Part shown: positions 15,975-24,028 of the stretch, in pieces
Layout: each line of letters begins with the position of its first letter
How positions within the stretch are numbered: position 1 is the first letter of the stretch
Assembly: GCF_001519065.1 (NCBI RefSeq)
Contig: NZ_KQ954253.1
Coordinates: 1 to 64,000, forward strand
Direction: 5' to 3'
Length of the DNA: 64,000 nt
Source: Novosphingobium sp. FSW06-99
GTDB taxonomy: Bacteria > Pseudomonadota > Alphaproteobacteria > Sphingomonadales > Sphingomonadaceae
Position numbers and translations under genes: made by a program
The notes under the pieces: model-generated
The model's database searches: none
Told to the model about the DNA's origin: nothing
What the model saw: only the letters and a program-made list of their open reading frames with translations

Positions 15975-18161
15975 ATGACGACCGAGCCACGCCTGCGCAT
16001 TCCCCGCCTTAACACCGACGCGATGCCAATCACCGGCTACGTCGATCGACTGTCTGCGCGTGGCGGCGAAAGCCTGACCGCCTATGTCGGTCTGGCCGAA
16101 TCGGGCGACTATACCGCCTCACTCGTCCGGGTGATCAGTGGCGATTGCAATCCGCAAGGACCTGGAATGCGGTTCGAACAACTCGATCATCTGTTTGCCG
16201 GCACGTTCCCGGGGGTGCGACAGCCACTCGACAGCGGTTCCTTCGGCGAAGTCGCAGCGGGACCAGCGCTGCCGTCGGGGGCAGCGACTACCTGGAGCGC
16301 GCTCGTGTGGTTCCGGCTGCAGCCCGAAACGGCTACGGTCCTGGCTCAGGAAGACGGCACAACCTCGGTTGCGCTACAAATGACCGCCACGGGTCTGCGC
16401 GCCGTGATCGGATCGCACACCGTGGATCTGGCGGCCAGGCTGGACCCGTTACGCTGGACGCGCGTATGGATCAGCCTCGACCCCATATCACGCACGCTGA
16501 CCCTGGGCGCGCGCCAGCACCGGCGGGCCGGCGTCGCGATCACCGCCAAAGTGCCGGGCGATTTCGCGCTGCCGGATGGCGGCATGATCGGCATTGCGGC
16601 GTCTGGCACGCCCCGGCGCCACCATTTCACCGGCAAGATCGAGCGGCCCGGCGTCTATCTGGGCGTGCTGCTGCATGTTGCCGACGATCTGGACATCGCG
16701 CTGACCCCGCTGGCCGAATGGGATTTTACCCTGGGCATCGGTACCCAGACCATCTGCGGTGTCGGCCCCGAGGCGCGCGACGGCGTATTGCACAACCTGC
16801 CGACGCGCGCGGTGACCGGGCAGCGCTGGACGGGCGACGAACCGGCCTGGCGCCATGCGCCCGATCACTATGGCGCGATCCATTTCCATGAAGACGATTT
16901 CGGATCGTGCCGGTGGTCAGCTTCGTTCACGCTTGCCGTTCCCGAAACGTTGCCGAGCGGCAGCTATGCCATCCACCTGGTCTGCGCGGGTGGCGAAGAC
17001 TGGATTCCCTTTTACGTCCTGCCGCCACGCGGACGGCGCACGGCCGATGTCGTCTTTGTCGCGCCCACGTACACTTATCTCGCTTATGCCAATTGCTATT
17101 TCGCCAACCGCAGCGAAGCCAGCCAGGCCCGGGCGCGCGCATGGGGCGGCAGCGCCTATACCGGCAGCCGCTACGGTTCCTATGGCCGATCGACCTACAA
17201 CTGGCACGCGGACGGCTCGGGCGTGTGTCTCAGTTCGCGTCATCGGCCAATCCTGACGATGCGTCCGGGCATGGTCTGGGAGGACGATCCCCACGGGTCC
17301 GGCGTGCGCCATTATCCAGCCGACACGCACCTGCTGGCCTGGCTGGAGGCGAAGGGAATCGCCTTCGACGTCGTCACCGACGAAGACCTCGATGACGAGG
17401 GCGCCGATCTGATCCGCAGCTATCCTTGCGTGCTGACCGGGACCCATCCCGAATATCACACGCCCGGATCGCTCGATGCCTTCCAGGACTATGTCGATGG
17501 CGGCGGCCACCTTGCCTATCTGGGCGGCAATGGCTTTTATTGGCGGATCGCCCGCGATCGCGCGCAACCCGAACTGATCGAATGTCGCCGGGCCGAGGGC
17601 GGTATCCGGCTATGGGCTGCAGAACCCGGCGAATATTATCACCAGCTCGACGGCTGTCTGGGCGGAATGTGGCGGCGCAGCGGCCGCCATCCCCAAAGCC
17701 TGACCGGGATCGGCTTTTCCGCGCAAGGTCCTTTCGTCGCCACGCATTACCGCCGGACGGCGGACGCGGGTTCGGCCGCATGGATCTTTGCGGGCGTGGA
17801 CGGCGACGTGATCGGGGATTACGGTCTGTCGGGCGGCGGCGCAGCCGGGTTTGAACTCGATCGGGCCGAACCGCTCTACGGCGCGCCCGGCCAGGTCCAT
17901 ATCCTGGCCACATCCGAGAACGTGCCGCCCACGATTACCCTGGTCAACGAAGAAATGCTGACTGAAAGCCTGACCGTAACCGGCGAAGCGGCCGAACGCC
18001 TGGCCCGCGCAGACATGGTCTATGTCGAAACGCCGGCCGGTGGCGGGGTATTTGCCACCGGCTCGATCACTTTTTGCGGCAGCTTGTGGAACGGAGACGG
18101 ATTCGACGGCCCGGTTTCAACCATCCTGGGCAATGTCATCCGGCGTTTCACAGCCGGTTGA
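15975..18161 (+). CDS. N,N-dimethylformamidase large-subunit-like protein
   Basis: A 728-residue protein resembling the large subunit of N,N-dimethylformamidase, an iron amidohydrolase that splits dimethylformamide. A lectin/LamG-like domain occupies about residues 90-220, and the catalytic part follows from about 350. Known DMFase binds iron through two Tyr and one Glu. Plausible equivalents are Tyr366 or Tyr368 (APTYTYLAYAN), Tyr408 (STYNWHADGSG) and Glu493 (GTHPEYHTPG). No small subunit gene is adjacent, so the substrate may differ. It is divergent from the receptor and convergent with the MFS gene. The ATG at 15975 has GAGGA upstream. Confidence 0.8.
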   Translation: MTTEPRLRIPRLNTDAMPITGYVDRLSARGGESLTAYVGLAESGDYTASLVRVISGDCNPQGPGMRFEQLDHLFAGTFPGVRQPLDSGSFGEVAAGPALPSGAATTWSALVWFRLQPETATVLAQEDGTTSVALQMTATGLRAVIGSHTVDLAARLDPLRWTRVWISLDPISRTLTLGARQHRRAGVAITAKVPGDFALPDGGMIGIAASGTPRRHHFTGKIERPGVYLGVLLHVADDLDIALTPLAEWDFTLGIGTQTICGVGPEARDGVLHNLPTRAVTGQRWTGDEPAWRHAPDHYGAIHFHEDDFGSCRWSASFTLAVPETLPSGSYAIHLVCAGGEDWIPFYVLPPRGRRTADVVFVAPTYTYLAYANCYFANRSEASQARARAWGGSAYTGSRYGSYGRSTYNWHADGSGVCLSSRHRPILTMRPGMVWEDDPHGSGVRHYPADTHLLAWLEAKGIAFDVVTDEDLDDEGADLIRSYPCVLTGTHPEYHTPGSLDAFQDYVDGGGHLAYLGGNGFYWRIARDRAQPELIECRRAEGGIRLWAAEPGEYYHQLDGCLGGMWRRSGRHPQSLTGIGFSAQGPFVATHYRRTADAGSAAWIFAGVDGDVIGDYGLSGGGAAGFELDRAEPLYGAPGQVHILATSENVPPTITLVNEEMLTESLTVTGEAAERLARADMVYVETPAGGGVFATGSITFCGSLWNGDGFDGPVSTILGNVIRRFTAG

Positions 18162-19353
18162 GTTGCCGTCGCTTGCGGTGGACGGTCAGGGCCGCCGCAA
18201 GCAGGAAGGCCGCAGCCAGGCAAAACCCGGCCGCCAGCAACGCCCCCCGACTTTCCGTATCGGTTACGAAGAACGACCCCAGCAGCGGACCGGTGGAGGC
18301 GCCAAACGACTGCGCCCCGGGAACCAGCAGGGCGGCCCGACGCGATGGATCGATCTCGATCGTGAACGGCAACTGATACGGCATCAGAAAGCCCCAGAAC
18401 GAACCCCACAGCGCGGCCAGCGCCATGAACAGCCCTGGCCCGGGAAGTTGTGCCACTCCTATGATCGCGACGACATTGGCGATTGCCGCCGCCGCCAGCA
18501 CGGGAAATGCGGCCAGCCGCTGCGCGACGAACACCGCGACCAGTGACCCGGCGATGGAGCACCCCACCGCGGTCGCCAGGATGGCGCCGACCGCTTGCTC
18601 GTTGGCCCCTGCCTGCTGCGCGATCTGACCAATATAAGCGAAAAAGGCGAACAGGAAGGCATAGACCAGCACGACCACGACCAGGCTAAGCAGCGCCGGT
18701 ACCGACAGCCTCCCCGATCCGGCGTTTTCAGGCGAGACGCTCTCCAGCGGGGGCAGCCGTCCGGGCACCAGCAGACAGAACGCCATGGTTACGCAGGCCG
18801 TTCCGGCCAGCGCCAGAAAGCCGCCGTTTGCGCCCAGCCGGCCCATCAACGTCTGCGGCAGAACCGCCGCAAAGAGCAATTGCGCCAGCCCCTGCATCAC
18901 CAGCAGCACTGCCCCCCATCGCCCGGCGTTACGCGAGCGCGTCAGGATCACCGTCGGGATCGACAGCAGTACCCCGGCGGAAAATCCGGCCAGCGCGCGA
19001 TCGGCCAGGATCAGCAGACCCGCATGCCGCATGCAGAGCACGTTGGCGAGCAGCAGCAGCACAGCGGCGAGCAGCCCTCGCGCACGCAAACCCGTCGGGG
19101 GCAGCGCCGCGCTCGCCACACCGACGCCCAGGGCCAGCGCCAGGAACTCCGCGGTCATCGCCCAGCCCAACCCCGCAGCAGTCAGCCGATGCTCGGTGAC
19201 CAGGGCGCCGAACACCAGCGGCTGCACCCCGGCCGCAACCAGAGATAACGTGCCGATACCCAGAAAACCGACAACGGCCTGCCCGCTAGGCGCCGGCCCG
19301 ATCCATTTCGATATGGTCGGCTCAAAACGAGCCTGACCTGCCTGTGCGTCCAT
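18148..19353 (-). CDS. MFS transporter
   Basis: A 401-residue major facilitator superfamily carrier with about twelve hydrophobic segments. It probably moves a small organic molecule across the inner membrane. Distinct motifs include GFLGIGTLSLVAAGVQPLVF in the first helix and SFGASTGPLLGSFF late in the protein. The ATG at 19353 was chosen over one at 19386, because the latter would nearly touch the operator box at 19391-19408. Its end overlaps the end of the DMFase-like gene. The ATATAG-like box links it to the pathway regulon, so it may import or export that substrate. Confidence 0.8.
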   Translation of the reverse strand: MDAQAGQARFEPTISKWIGPAPSGQAVVGFLGIGTLSLVAAGVQPLVFGALVTEHRLTAAGLGWAMTAEFLALALGVGVASAALPPTGLRARGLLAAVLLLLANVLCMRHAGLLILADRALAGFSAGVLLSIPTVILTRSRNAGRWGAVLLVMQGLAQLLFAAVLPQTLMGRLGANGGFLALAGTACVTMAFCLLVPGRLPPLESVSPENAGSGRLSVPALLSLVVVVLVYAFLFAFFAYIGQIAQQAGANEQAVGAILATAVGCSIAGSLVAVFVAQRLAAFPVLAAAAIANVVAIIGVAQLPGPGLFMALAALWGSFWGFLMPYQLPFTIEIDPSRRAALLVPGAQSFGASTGPLLGSFFVTDTESRGALLAAGFCLAAAFLLAAALTVHRKRRQLNRL

Positions 19354-19390
19354 GTTTTGAGATCCCGCCCGCGAAACTGCAGCCACAGAA

Positions 19391-19408
19391 ATGTAGTTTA
19401 TACTATTT
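19391..19408. promoter_or_regulatory. ATATAG-like box (site 6), upstream of MFS gene
   Basis: ATGTAG-TTTATA-CTATTT is followed by TATTGTC, matching the core and part of the flank of site 3 (AATGTC). It lies 38 bp upstream of the MFS start on the minus strand. Confidence 0.55.
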
Positions 19409-19553
19409 TATTGTCAATCGCTCAGCCACATGAGACCCTTGGCACATCGCTGGAGAGCCGGCCCCGAGTCGGATTTTCAAGCCATGAAGCAAGCATGGTA
19501 GGCCCTTTCCACGGCACACTAGCGAGCGCTGGCGGATCAGCAGATGTCCATAA

Positions 19554-19571
19554 TTATAGTAATCCCTATAT
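19554..19571. promoter_or_regulatory. ATATAG-like box (site 7), upstream of SMP-30 gene
   Basis: TTATAG-TAATCC-CTATAT keeps the core, the spacing and five bases of each arm. It lies 20 bp upstream of the SMP-30 ATG at 19591, a position consistent with repression. Confidence 0.6.
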
Positions 19572-19590
19572 TTCAGAACAGGGCAAATCC

Positions 19591-20445
19591 ATGACCAGAC
19601 CGCTTGTTACACTTATCGACGGCATCGCCTTCGGTGAAGCCCCGCGCTGGCACGATGGCGCGCTCTATCTTTCCGACATTCATGCCGATCGCGTCCTGCG
19701 CGTGAAGGAAACCGGCGAGATGGACATCGTGGCAACGTTCGACGGCCCGGTTTCGGGGCTTGGCTGGCTTCCGGACGGGGCAATGCTGGTTGTATCCATG
19801 CATGACCGCAAGGTCTTGCGCCAGACTGCACCTGGCATGTTCGTCGAGCACGCCGATCTTGGCGCAATTGCCACCTGGCATGCCAACGACATGCTCGTTT
19901 CGGCGCAAGGCATGGCCTATGTCGGCAACTTCGGCTTCGATCTGGCCGCCACGCCGGTCGCGCCGTGCACCGCCAGCATTGCCCGGATCGCGCCCGATGG
20001 CACCGTCGCGGTGGCGGCGGAAGGGCTGTGGTTTCCCAACGGCATGGTCATCACTCCGGATGGCACAACGCTTATCGTTGCCCAAAGCGGGACGCGCGTT
20101 CTGACCGCGTTCACGATCGCGCCCAACGGCGATCTGGTCGAACCACGCCACTGGGCGGATCTGCCCGGCGAAGTGCTGCCCGACGGCATCTGCCTGGATG
20201 CGCAAGGCCATGTCTGGGTCGCCTCGCCCACCTCGCACGAAGTCTTGCGGGTCGGCGAAGGCGGCATCATTACCGAGCGCATCGCGACCGACCAGGAGGC
20301 GATTGCCTGCACACTGGGCGGCGCCGACCGACGCACGCTGTTCATCCTGACGGCAGAGCGGCACGATCCCGACTGGTGCCGTGCCCACCACACCGCACGC
20401 ATCCTGATGACGCGGGTGGATGTGGCCGGCGCGGGAATCCCCTGA
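19591..20445 (+). CDS. SMP-30/gluconolactonase-like hydrolase
   Basis: A 284-residue six-bladed beta-propeller lactonase of the SMP-30/gluconolaconase/LRE family, which opens sugar or other lactones with a divalent metal. Metal ligands expected in the family are visible: Glu in FGEAPRW near residue 16, Asn in WFPNGMV and Asp in LPDGICLD. The ATG at 19591 has CAGGGCAA upstream and lies just after an ATATAG-like box, tying it to the 4-20 kb regulon. In that pathway it may hydrolyse a lactone or cyclic intermediate; this is inference. Confidence 0.85.
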   Translation: MTRPLVTLIDGIAFGEAPRWHDGALYLSDIHADRVLRVKETGEMDIVATFDGPVSGLGWLPDGAMLVVSMHDRKVLRQTAPGMFVEHADLGAIATWHANDMLVSAQGMAYVGNFGFDLAATPVAPCTASIARIAPDGTVAVAAEGLWFPNGMVITPDGTTLIVAQSGTRVLTAFTIAPNGDLVEPRHWADLPGEVLPDGICLDAQGHVWVASPTSHEVLRVGEGGIITERIATDQEAIACTLGGADRRTLFILTAERHDPDWCRAHHTARILMTRVDVAGAGIP

Positions 20446-20696
20446 ACGATCGGGTGTCACGGGCGCTGGCCGGGATCGATCCGGTCGAGCCTGCGCAACA
20501 GCGCGGGCCCCAAGTCGGCGCGTTCCACAACGTCCCGACCGATTTCAAAAATCGCCGAAAACCGAGATTTCCTGCTTTCAGGCAGTTTCGTACAAGGTGC
20601 CCTCTCGCCGCAATCGGTCGCTATCCCGAAGGATCTGCGTGCCATTGTCGGCGACGACCAACCGCCGTTTCCTGGCGTACCGTGATCTGTCATGCT

Positions 20697-21962
20697 TCAA
20701 TCGTGCGGCCGGTCGACTCTCCGCAACGGCCTGCACACCCAAGCAACCACTATGGTCGCCAGGATGGTTGCCATCCCCCCGGCCACGACGGCCGGCACCA
20801 ACCCGAACCAACTGGCGGTAAGGCCGGATTCAAACGCACCGATCTGGTTGGAACTGCTAATGAAAATGCCGTTCACAGCCCCGACCCGACCACGCAATTC
20901 CGACGGGGTGCGCAATTGCACGAGCGCGCTGCGAATATGAATGCTCACCATGTCGGCCGCGCCGATCCCGGCCAGCAGCAACAGGCTGAGCGCAAAGTTG
21001 TGCGACATCCCGAACAAGCCGGTCAGCACGCCGAACAGCAAAGTTGTACCGACCAGAACAGCCCCTGCATGACGCGCCACCGGATGGCGCGCCAGCCAGA
21101 TGCCGAGCAACACAGCACCGGCGCCCGGTGCCGCCCGCAAGAGCCCAAGCTCGACCGGGCCCGCATGCAACACGTCCAGCGCATAGGCGGGCAGCAGGGC
21201 CGTGGCCCCACCCAGCAGCACCGCCAGCAAGTCAAGCAACATCGCACCACTTAACACACGGTCGCGCCAGATGACCGAAAATCCCGTAAAGGCCGACCGA
21301 AAGCCGATGGCATGTCCAACGGTACGCGTTGCGGGCCTTGGCAAGGCGAATGCGATCGCTGCCGCTGCCCCGCATAACACCACGGCGGCAGTGTAACTGG
21401 ACTTGGGTTCCAGCGCGAACAGTGCCCCGGCCAGGATCGGCCCGCCCAGTGTGGCCATCTTCGCCACCGATGCGGTCCAGCCGACAGCAGCGGCAACATG
21501 CCACCGTTCCACAACCAATGGCAGCAACGCGGTATTGACCGGATGGTCGAATGACCGCGTAGCCCCCGTCATCACCGCGGCGGCGAACAGAACAGTGACG
21601 GGCGGTGCCCCGGCCAGGTTGGCGATCAACAGCATCGCCGCAGTTGCTGCATTGAACAATTGCGCAACACAGGCGATGCGCCCCGGCGCAAACCGGTCGG
21701 TCAATTGCCCCGCCGGCAAGGAAAACGCGATGGTGGGGACGAACTGGACCAGGCCCAACAAGCCAAGATCGAGCAACGAGCCACTGGTCTGATAGAGCTG
21801 CAGCGACAAGGCAAAGGCGATGATCTGGCTGCCCAGCACTGCTGCAGCACGCAACAACCAAACATGCAGGAACGGTCGCCGGGACAACGCCAAACCCGGC
21901 CGCGCCCCCTCGCGGGGCGCGGCCGGGTTTGTTTCTGCAGATGAATTGAGCGAAATGGTCAC
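20697..21962 (-). CDS. MFS transporter (MFS_3/EntS-like)
   Basis: A 421-residue transporter with a cytoplasmic N-terminal tail and about twelve membrane helices. The family-typical AGQLTDRFAPGRIACV follows helix two, and the loop LRTPSELRGRVGAVNGIF fits the EntS-like MFS_3 group of exporters. The start is a GTG at 21962 that overlaps the stop of the upstream flavin oxygenase gene by four bases (GTGA), so the two are translated together. It may move an aromatic substrate or product of that oxygenase. Confidence 0.85.
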   Translation of the reverse strand: MTISLNSSAETNPAAPREGARPGLALSRRPFLHVWLLRAAAVLGSQIIAFALSLQLYQTSGSLLDLGLLGLVQFVPTIAFSLPAGQLTDRFAPGRIACVAQLFNAATAAMLLIANLAGAPPVTVLFAAAVMTGATRSFDHPVNTALLPLVVERWHVAAAVGWTASVAKMATLGGPILAGALFALEPKSSYTAAVVLCGAAAAIAFALPRPATRTVGHAIGFRSAFTGFSVIWRDRVLSGAMLLDLLAVLLGGATALLPAYALDVLHAGPVELGLLRAAPGAGAVLLGIWLARHPVARHAGAVLVGTTLLFGVLTGLFGMSHNFALSLLLLAGIGAADMVSIHIRSALVQLRTPSELRGRVGAVNGIFISSSNQIGAFESGLTASWFGLVPAVVAGGMATILATIVVAWVCRPLRRVDRPHD

Positions 21963-23227
21963 CCCGCAACTGCAGGGCTCAACCGTTCCTTGATCGTGCG
22001 ATTGGATAGCGCCACAGCCGCACGTTCAACCGCCAGACCGGGGTTGGTACGGGCCATCGAAATGTCGCGGAAATACCGCTGCAACCGGGTACCATCCTTG
22101 GCGGCCGCGCTCGTCCCGACCGACGTGTAGAGCAAGTCCACCGCCTCACAGGCGAGGCGCGCAGCGTGTTGCAACCCGGCCTGAATGCGCATGTCATCCA
22201 ACGCAGTGTAGGCTTCGGGATCGTGGATACCGGCAGCGCAATAGTCGAGGTAGGACTGCGCGCCCGAAATGACCGCATTGCGCGCCGCTTCGAGCATGCC
22301 CAGCGCCAGACCATGGGGACGAACCAGATCGCCCACACCACCCATCGGCATCGGCCCTGCAGGTGCAGCAGACTTCTGCTGAACAATCCGTTCGAACTCA
22401 TCGAGCGCTGCGAAGCCGGCGCCGACGAGGATTGACGAGATTTCAGTCTGAAAGAAACCGAACATCCGGCCCGAATACATGGAATTACCATGCAGATGAT
22501 AGCCGACGGTGCCGCCCAGCACATTGATGTCGAACAGGTTCTGGTTGACCACGAACGACTTGGGCACCAGCGCATTGTCGACTTTCATGCTGTTCGATCC
22601 GCTGGCCTTCAGGCCGATATATCCGCGCCAGTTGTCAAGCAGTTCACACTGCGCGCGCGGCACAACCACCGTGCCGATCTGCGGCGGCCCGGCGGGATCG
22701 CCACCGACGATCCGCACACCAAAGATTGCATAATTGCTGTGCGGTGATCCCGAGCAATAGTCCCAGGTCCCGTCGATAATCCAGCCATCGGCGGTTTCCG
22801 TCGCTGTCCCGCTGGGGACGGCCCGCGCCGGGGCGCAGAAATCCCCGCTTTTGCCAAAAATCAGGTCTTGCGCCTCTTTGGGAAACACCGCTGCAACATT
22901 CAGCGAATGGCCCGCAGCAAGGCTCAGGCCCCAGGCCGTTCCAGGGCAGCCGCGGCCAATTTCCATGATGACGCGGGCAAACACGGTCAGATCGAATTCA
23001 TAGCCGCCGTACCTTTTGGGCTGAAGAATACGATAGAAACCGGCCTTCTGGAAACGCTGGTGCATCTCCACGGCACAATGCCCGCGCTCTTCGCTGGCGG
23101 CCTGATCGGCAACCAGCAAAGGACGCAACTCCACCGCGCGCCGGATGATCATCTCCGGAGTCAAGTCAGGCTCAGGCTGCGGCAGATATGTCTGCTTTTC
23201 GATCACGGACTTCATCACGGTCGCCAC
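21959..23227 (-). CDS. acyl-CoA dehydrogenase-fold flavin monooxygenase (HsaA/HpaB-C2-like oxygenase)
   Basis: A 422-residue protein of the acyl-CoA dehydrogenase fold. It resembles the oxygenase parts of two-component flavin monooxygenases that hydroxylate phenols, such as HsaA and 4-hydroxyphenylacetate hydroxylase C2. GFYRILQPKRYGGYEFDL and GGTWDYCSGSPHSNYAIFG-like segments are typical. The start is a GTG at 23227 with AAGGAG seven bases upstream. A paralogue lies at 40789. The nearest flavin reductase (49705) probably supplies reduced flavin. A GTCCG box lies 76 bp upstream. The substrate is unknown. Confidence 0.8.
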   Translation of the reverse strand: MATVMKSVIEKQTYLPQPEPDLTPEMIIRRAVELRPLLVADQAASEERGHCAVEMHQRFQKAGFYRILQPKRYGGYEFDLTVFARVIMEIGRGCPGTAWGLSLAAGHSLNVAAVFPKEAQDLIFGKSGDFCAPARAVPSGTATETADGWIIDGTWDYCSGSPHSNYAIFGVRIVGGDPAGPPQIGTVVVPRAQCELLDNWRGYIGLKASGSNSMKVDNALVPKSFVVNQNLFDINVLGGTVGYHLHGNSMYSGRMFGFFQTEISSILVGAGFAALDEFERIVQQKSAAPAGPMPMGGVGDLVRPHGLALGMLEAARNAVISGAQSYLDYCAAGIHDPEAYTALDDMRIQAGLQHAARLACEAVDLLYTSVGTSAAAKDGTRLQRYFRDISMARTNPGLAVERAAVALSNRTIKERLSPAVAG

Positions 23228-23302
23228 AGCTATGCTCCTTCGAATAGGCTGGCGCTGTCATGCCGTGGCCGGGCCGAACGAAGCAAGTTGCGCTCGCCGC
23301 GC

Positions 23303-23317
23303 GTCCGCCACACGTAC
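23303..23317. promoter_or_regulatory. GTCCG box D
   Basis: GTCCGCCACACGTAC lies between the divergent flavin oxygenase (start 23227) and carboxymuconolactone decarboxylase-like (start 23408) genes. Both ends match the common 15-bp box, but the middle differs (ACAC for GGTG). Confidence 0.4.
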
Positions 23318-23407
23318 ATCAGCCGGTCGTTCGAGATGCACGGGCTTGATCCCTGCAGGTGTGTCAGGGATGAGCGTGCGAGACCAGATCGAAGGGAAGA
23401 TCGCCCG

Positions 23408-23968
23408 ATGCCCAACAGGCCCGAACCGCGCATTGCAGCCGTTGCCCAGGATGCCATGACGGCCCAACAAAGGGCGGCTGCGGACGCGCTGGCATCGGGC
23501 CCACGGGGATCGGTGCGCGGCCCGTTTGCAGTGCTGCTCAACAGCCCTGGCGTATTTGGTCCGGCGCAGGCGCTGGGCGCCTATCTGCGGTTCGACAATG
23601 CCCTTCCTGCCAATCTGCGCGAGCTGGCAATTCTGGTGACGGCCAGGCATTGGCGGCAGGATTATGAATGGACAGTACATTCCAGACTTGCGCTCGATTC
23701 AGGCGTTGACGCCCAGGCAATCCTGGCGATTGCGGCCGACACTGAGCCGGTGGGGCTGTCAAGATCAGAGACAATCGTCCATGCATTTTGTCGGCAACTG
23801 CATCGCTCTACCACAGTCGATGATGCCGCCTATGCCGATGCCGAGCAGTTGCTCGGCCAGGCCGGCGTCGTCGATCTATGTGCCATATGCGGATATTATG
23901 CCATGTTGGCCATGGTGATGAACGTGGCGCGCAACCCGCTGCCGGGGGAGCAATCCCCGTTCACATGA
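23408..23968 (+). CDS. carboxymuconolactone decarboxylase (CMD)/AhpD-like protein
   Basis: A 186-residue CMD-family protein, a small helical fold shared by gamma-carboxymuconolactone decarboxylase and AhpD-type peroxidases. LRELAILVTARHWRQDYEWTVH is the conserved CMD core with its His at the helix end. There is no CxxC pair, so a peroxidase role is unlikely. The ATG at 23408 is preceded by GAAGGGAAG. It is divergent from the flavin oxygenase and convergent with the TonB receptor. It may act as a decarboxylase or lyase on a ring-cleavage product; this is uncertain. Confidence 0.8.
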   Translation: MPNRPEPRIAAVAQDAMTAQQRAAADALASGPRGSVRGPFAVLLNSPGVFGPAQALGAYLRFDNALPANLRELAILVTARHWRQDYEWTVHSRLALDSGVDAQAILAIAADTEPVGLSRSETIVHAFCRQLHRSTTVDDAAYADAEQLLGQAGVVDLCAICGYYAMLAMVMNVARNPLPGEQSPFT

Positions 23969-23971
23969 AAC

Positions 23972-24023
23972 ATCAGGATTGGCGCCACCCGCAAACCGCA
24001 AGGGTGTGCGAGTGGCTCCTGAT
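23972..24023. terminator. probable bidirectional hairpin between convergent genes
   Basis: ATCAGGA at 23972 pairs with TCCTGAT ending at 24023. Inside, GCCAC pairs with GTGGC and CGCA with TGCG, with small bulges. It fills the short gap between the ends of the CMD gene and the TonB receptor gene, as expected for a shared terminator. There is no clear T-run. Confidence 0.45.
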
Positions 24024-24028
24024 CCGGG

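Noticed and set aside
20446..20696. Possible small gene between SMP-30 and MFS genes
   Set aside because: Candidate frames of 60-80 residues overlap on both strands, lack ribosome sites and show no motif; the stretch is best left non-coding.
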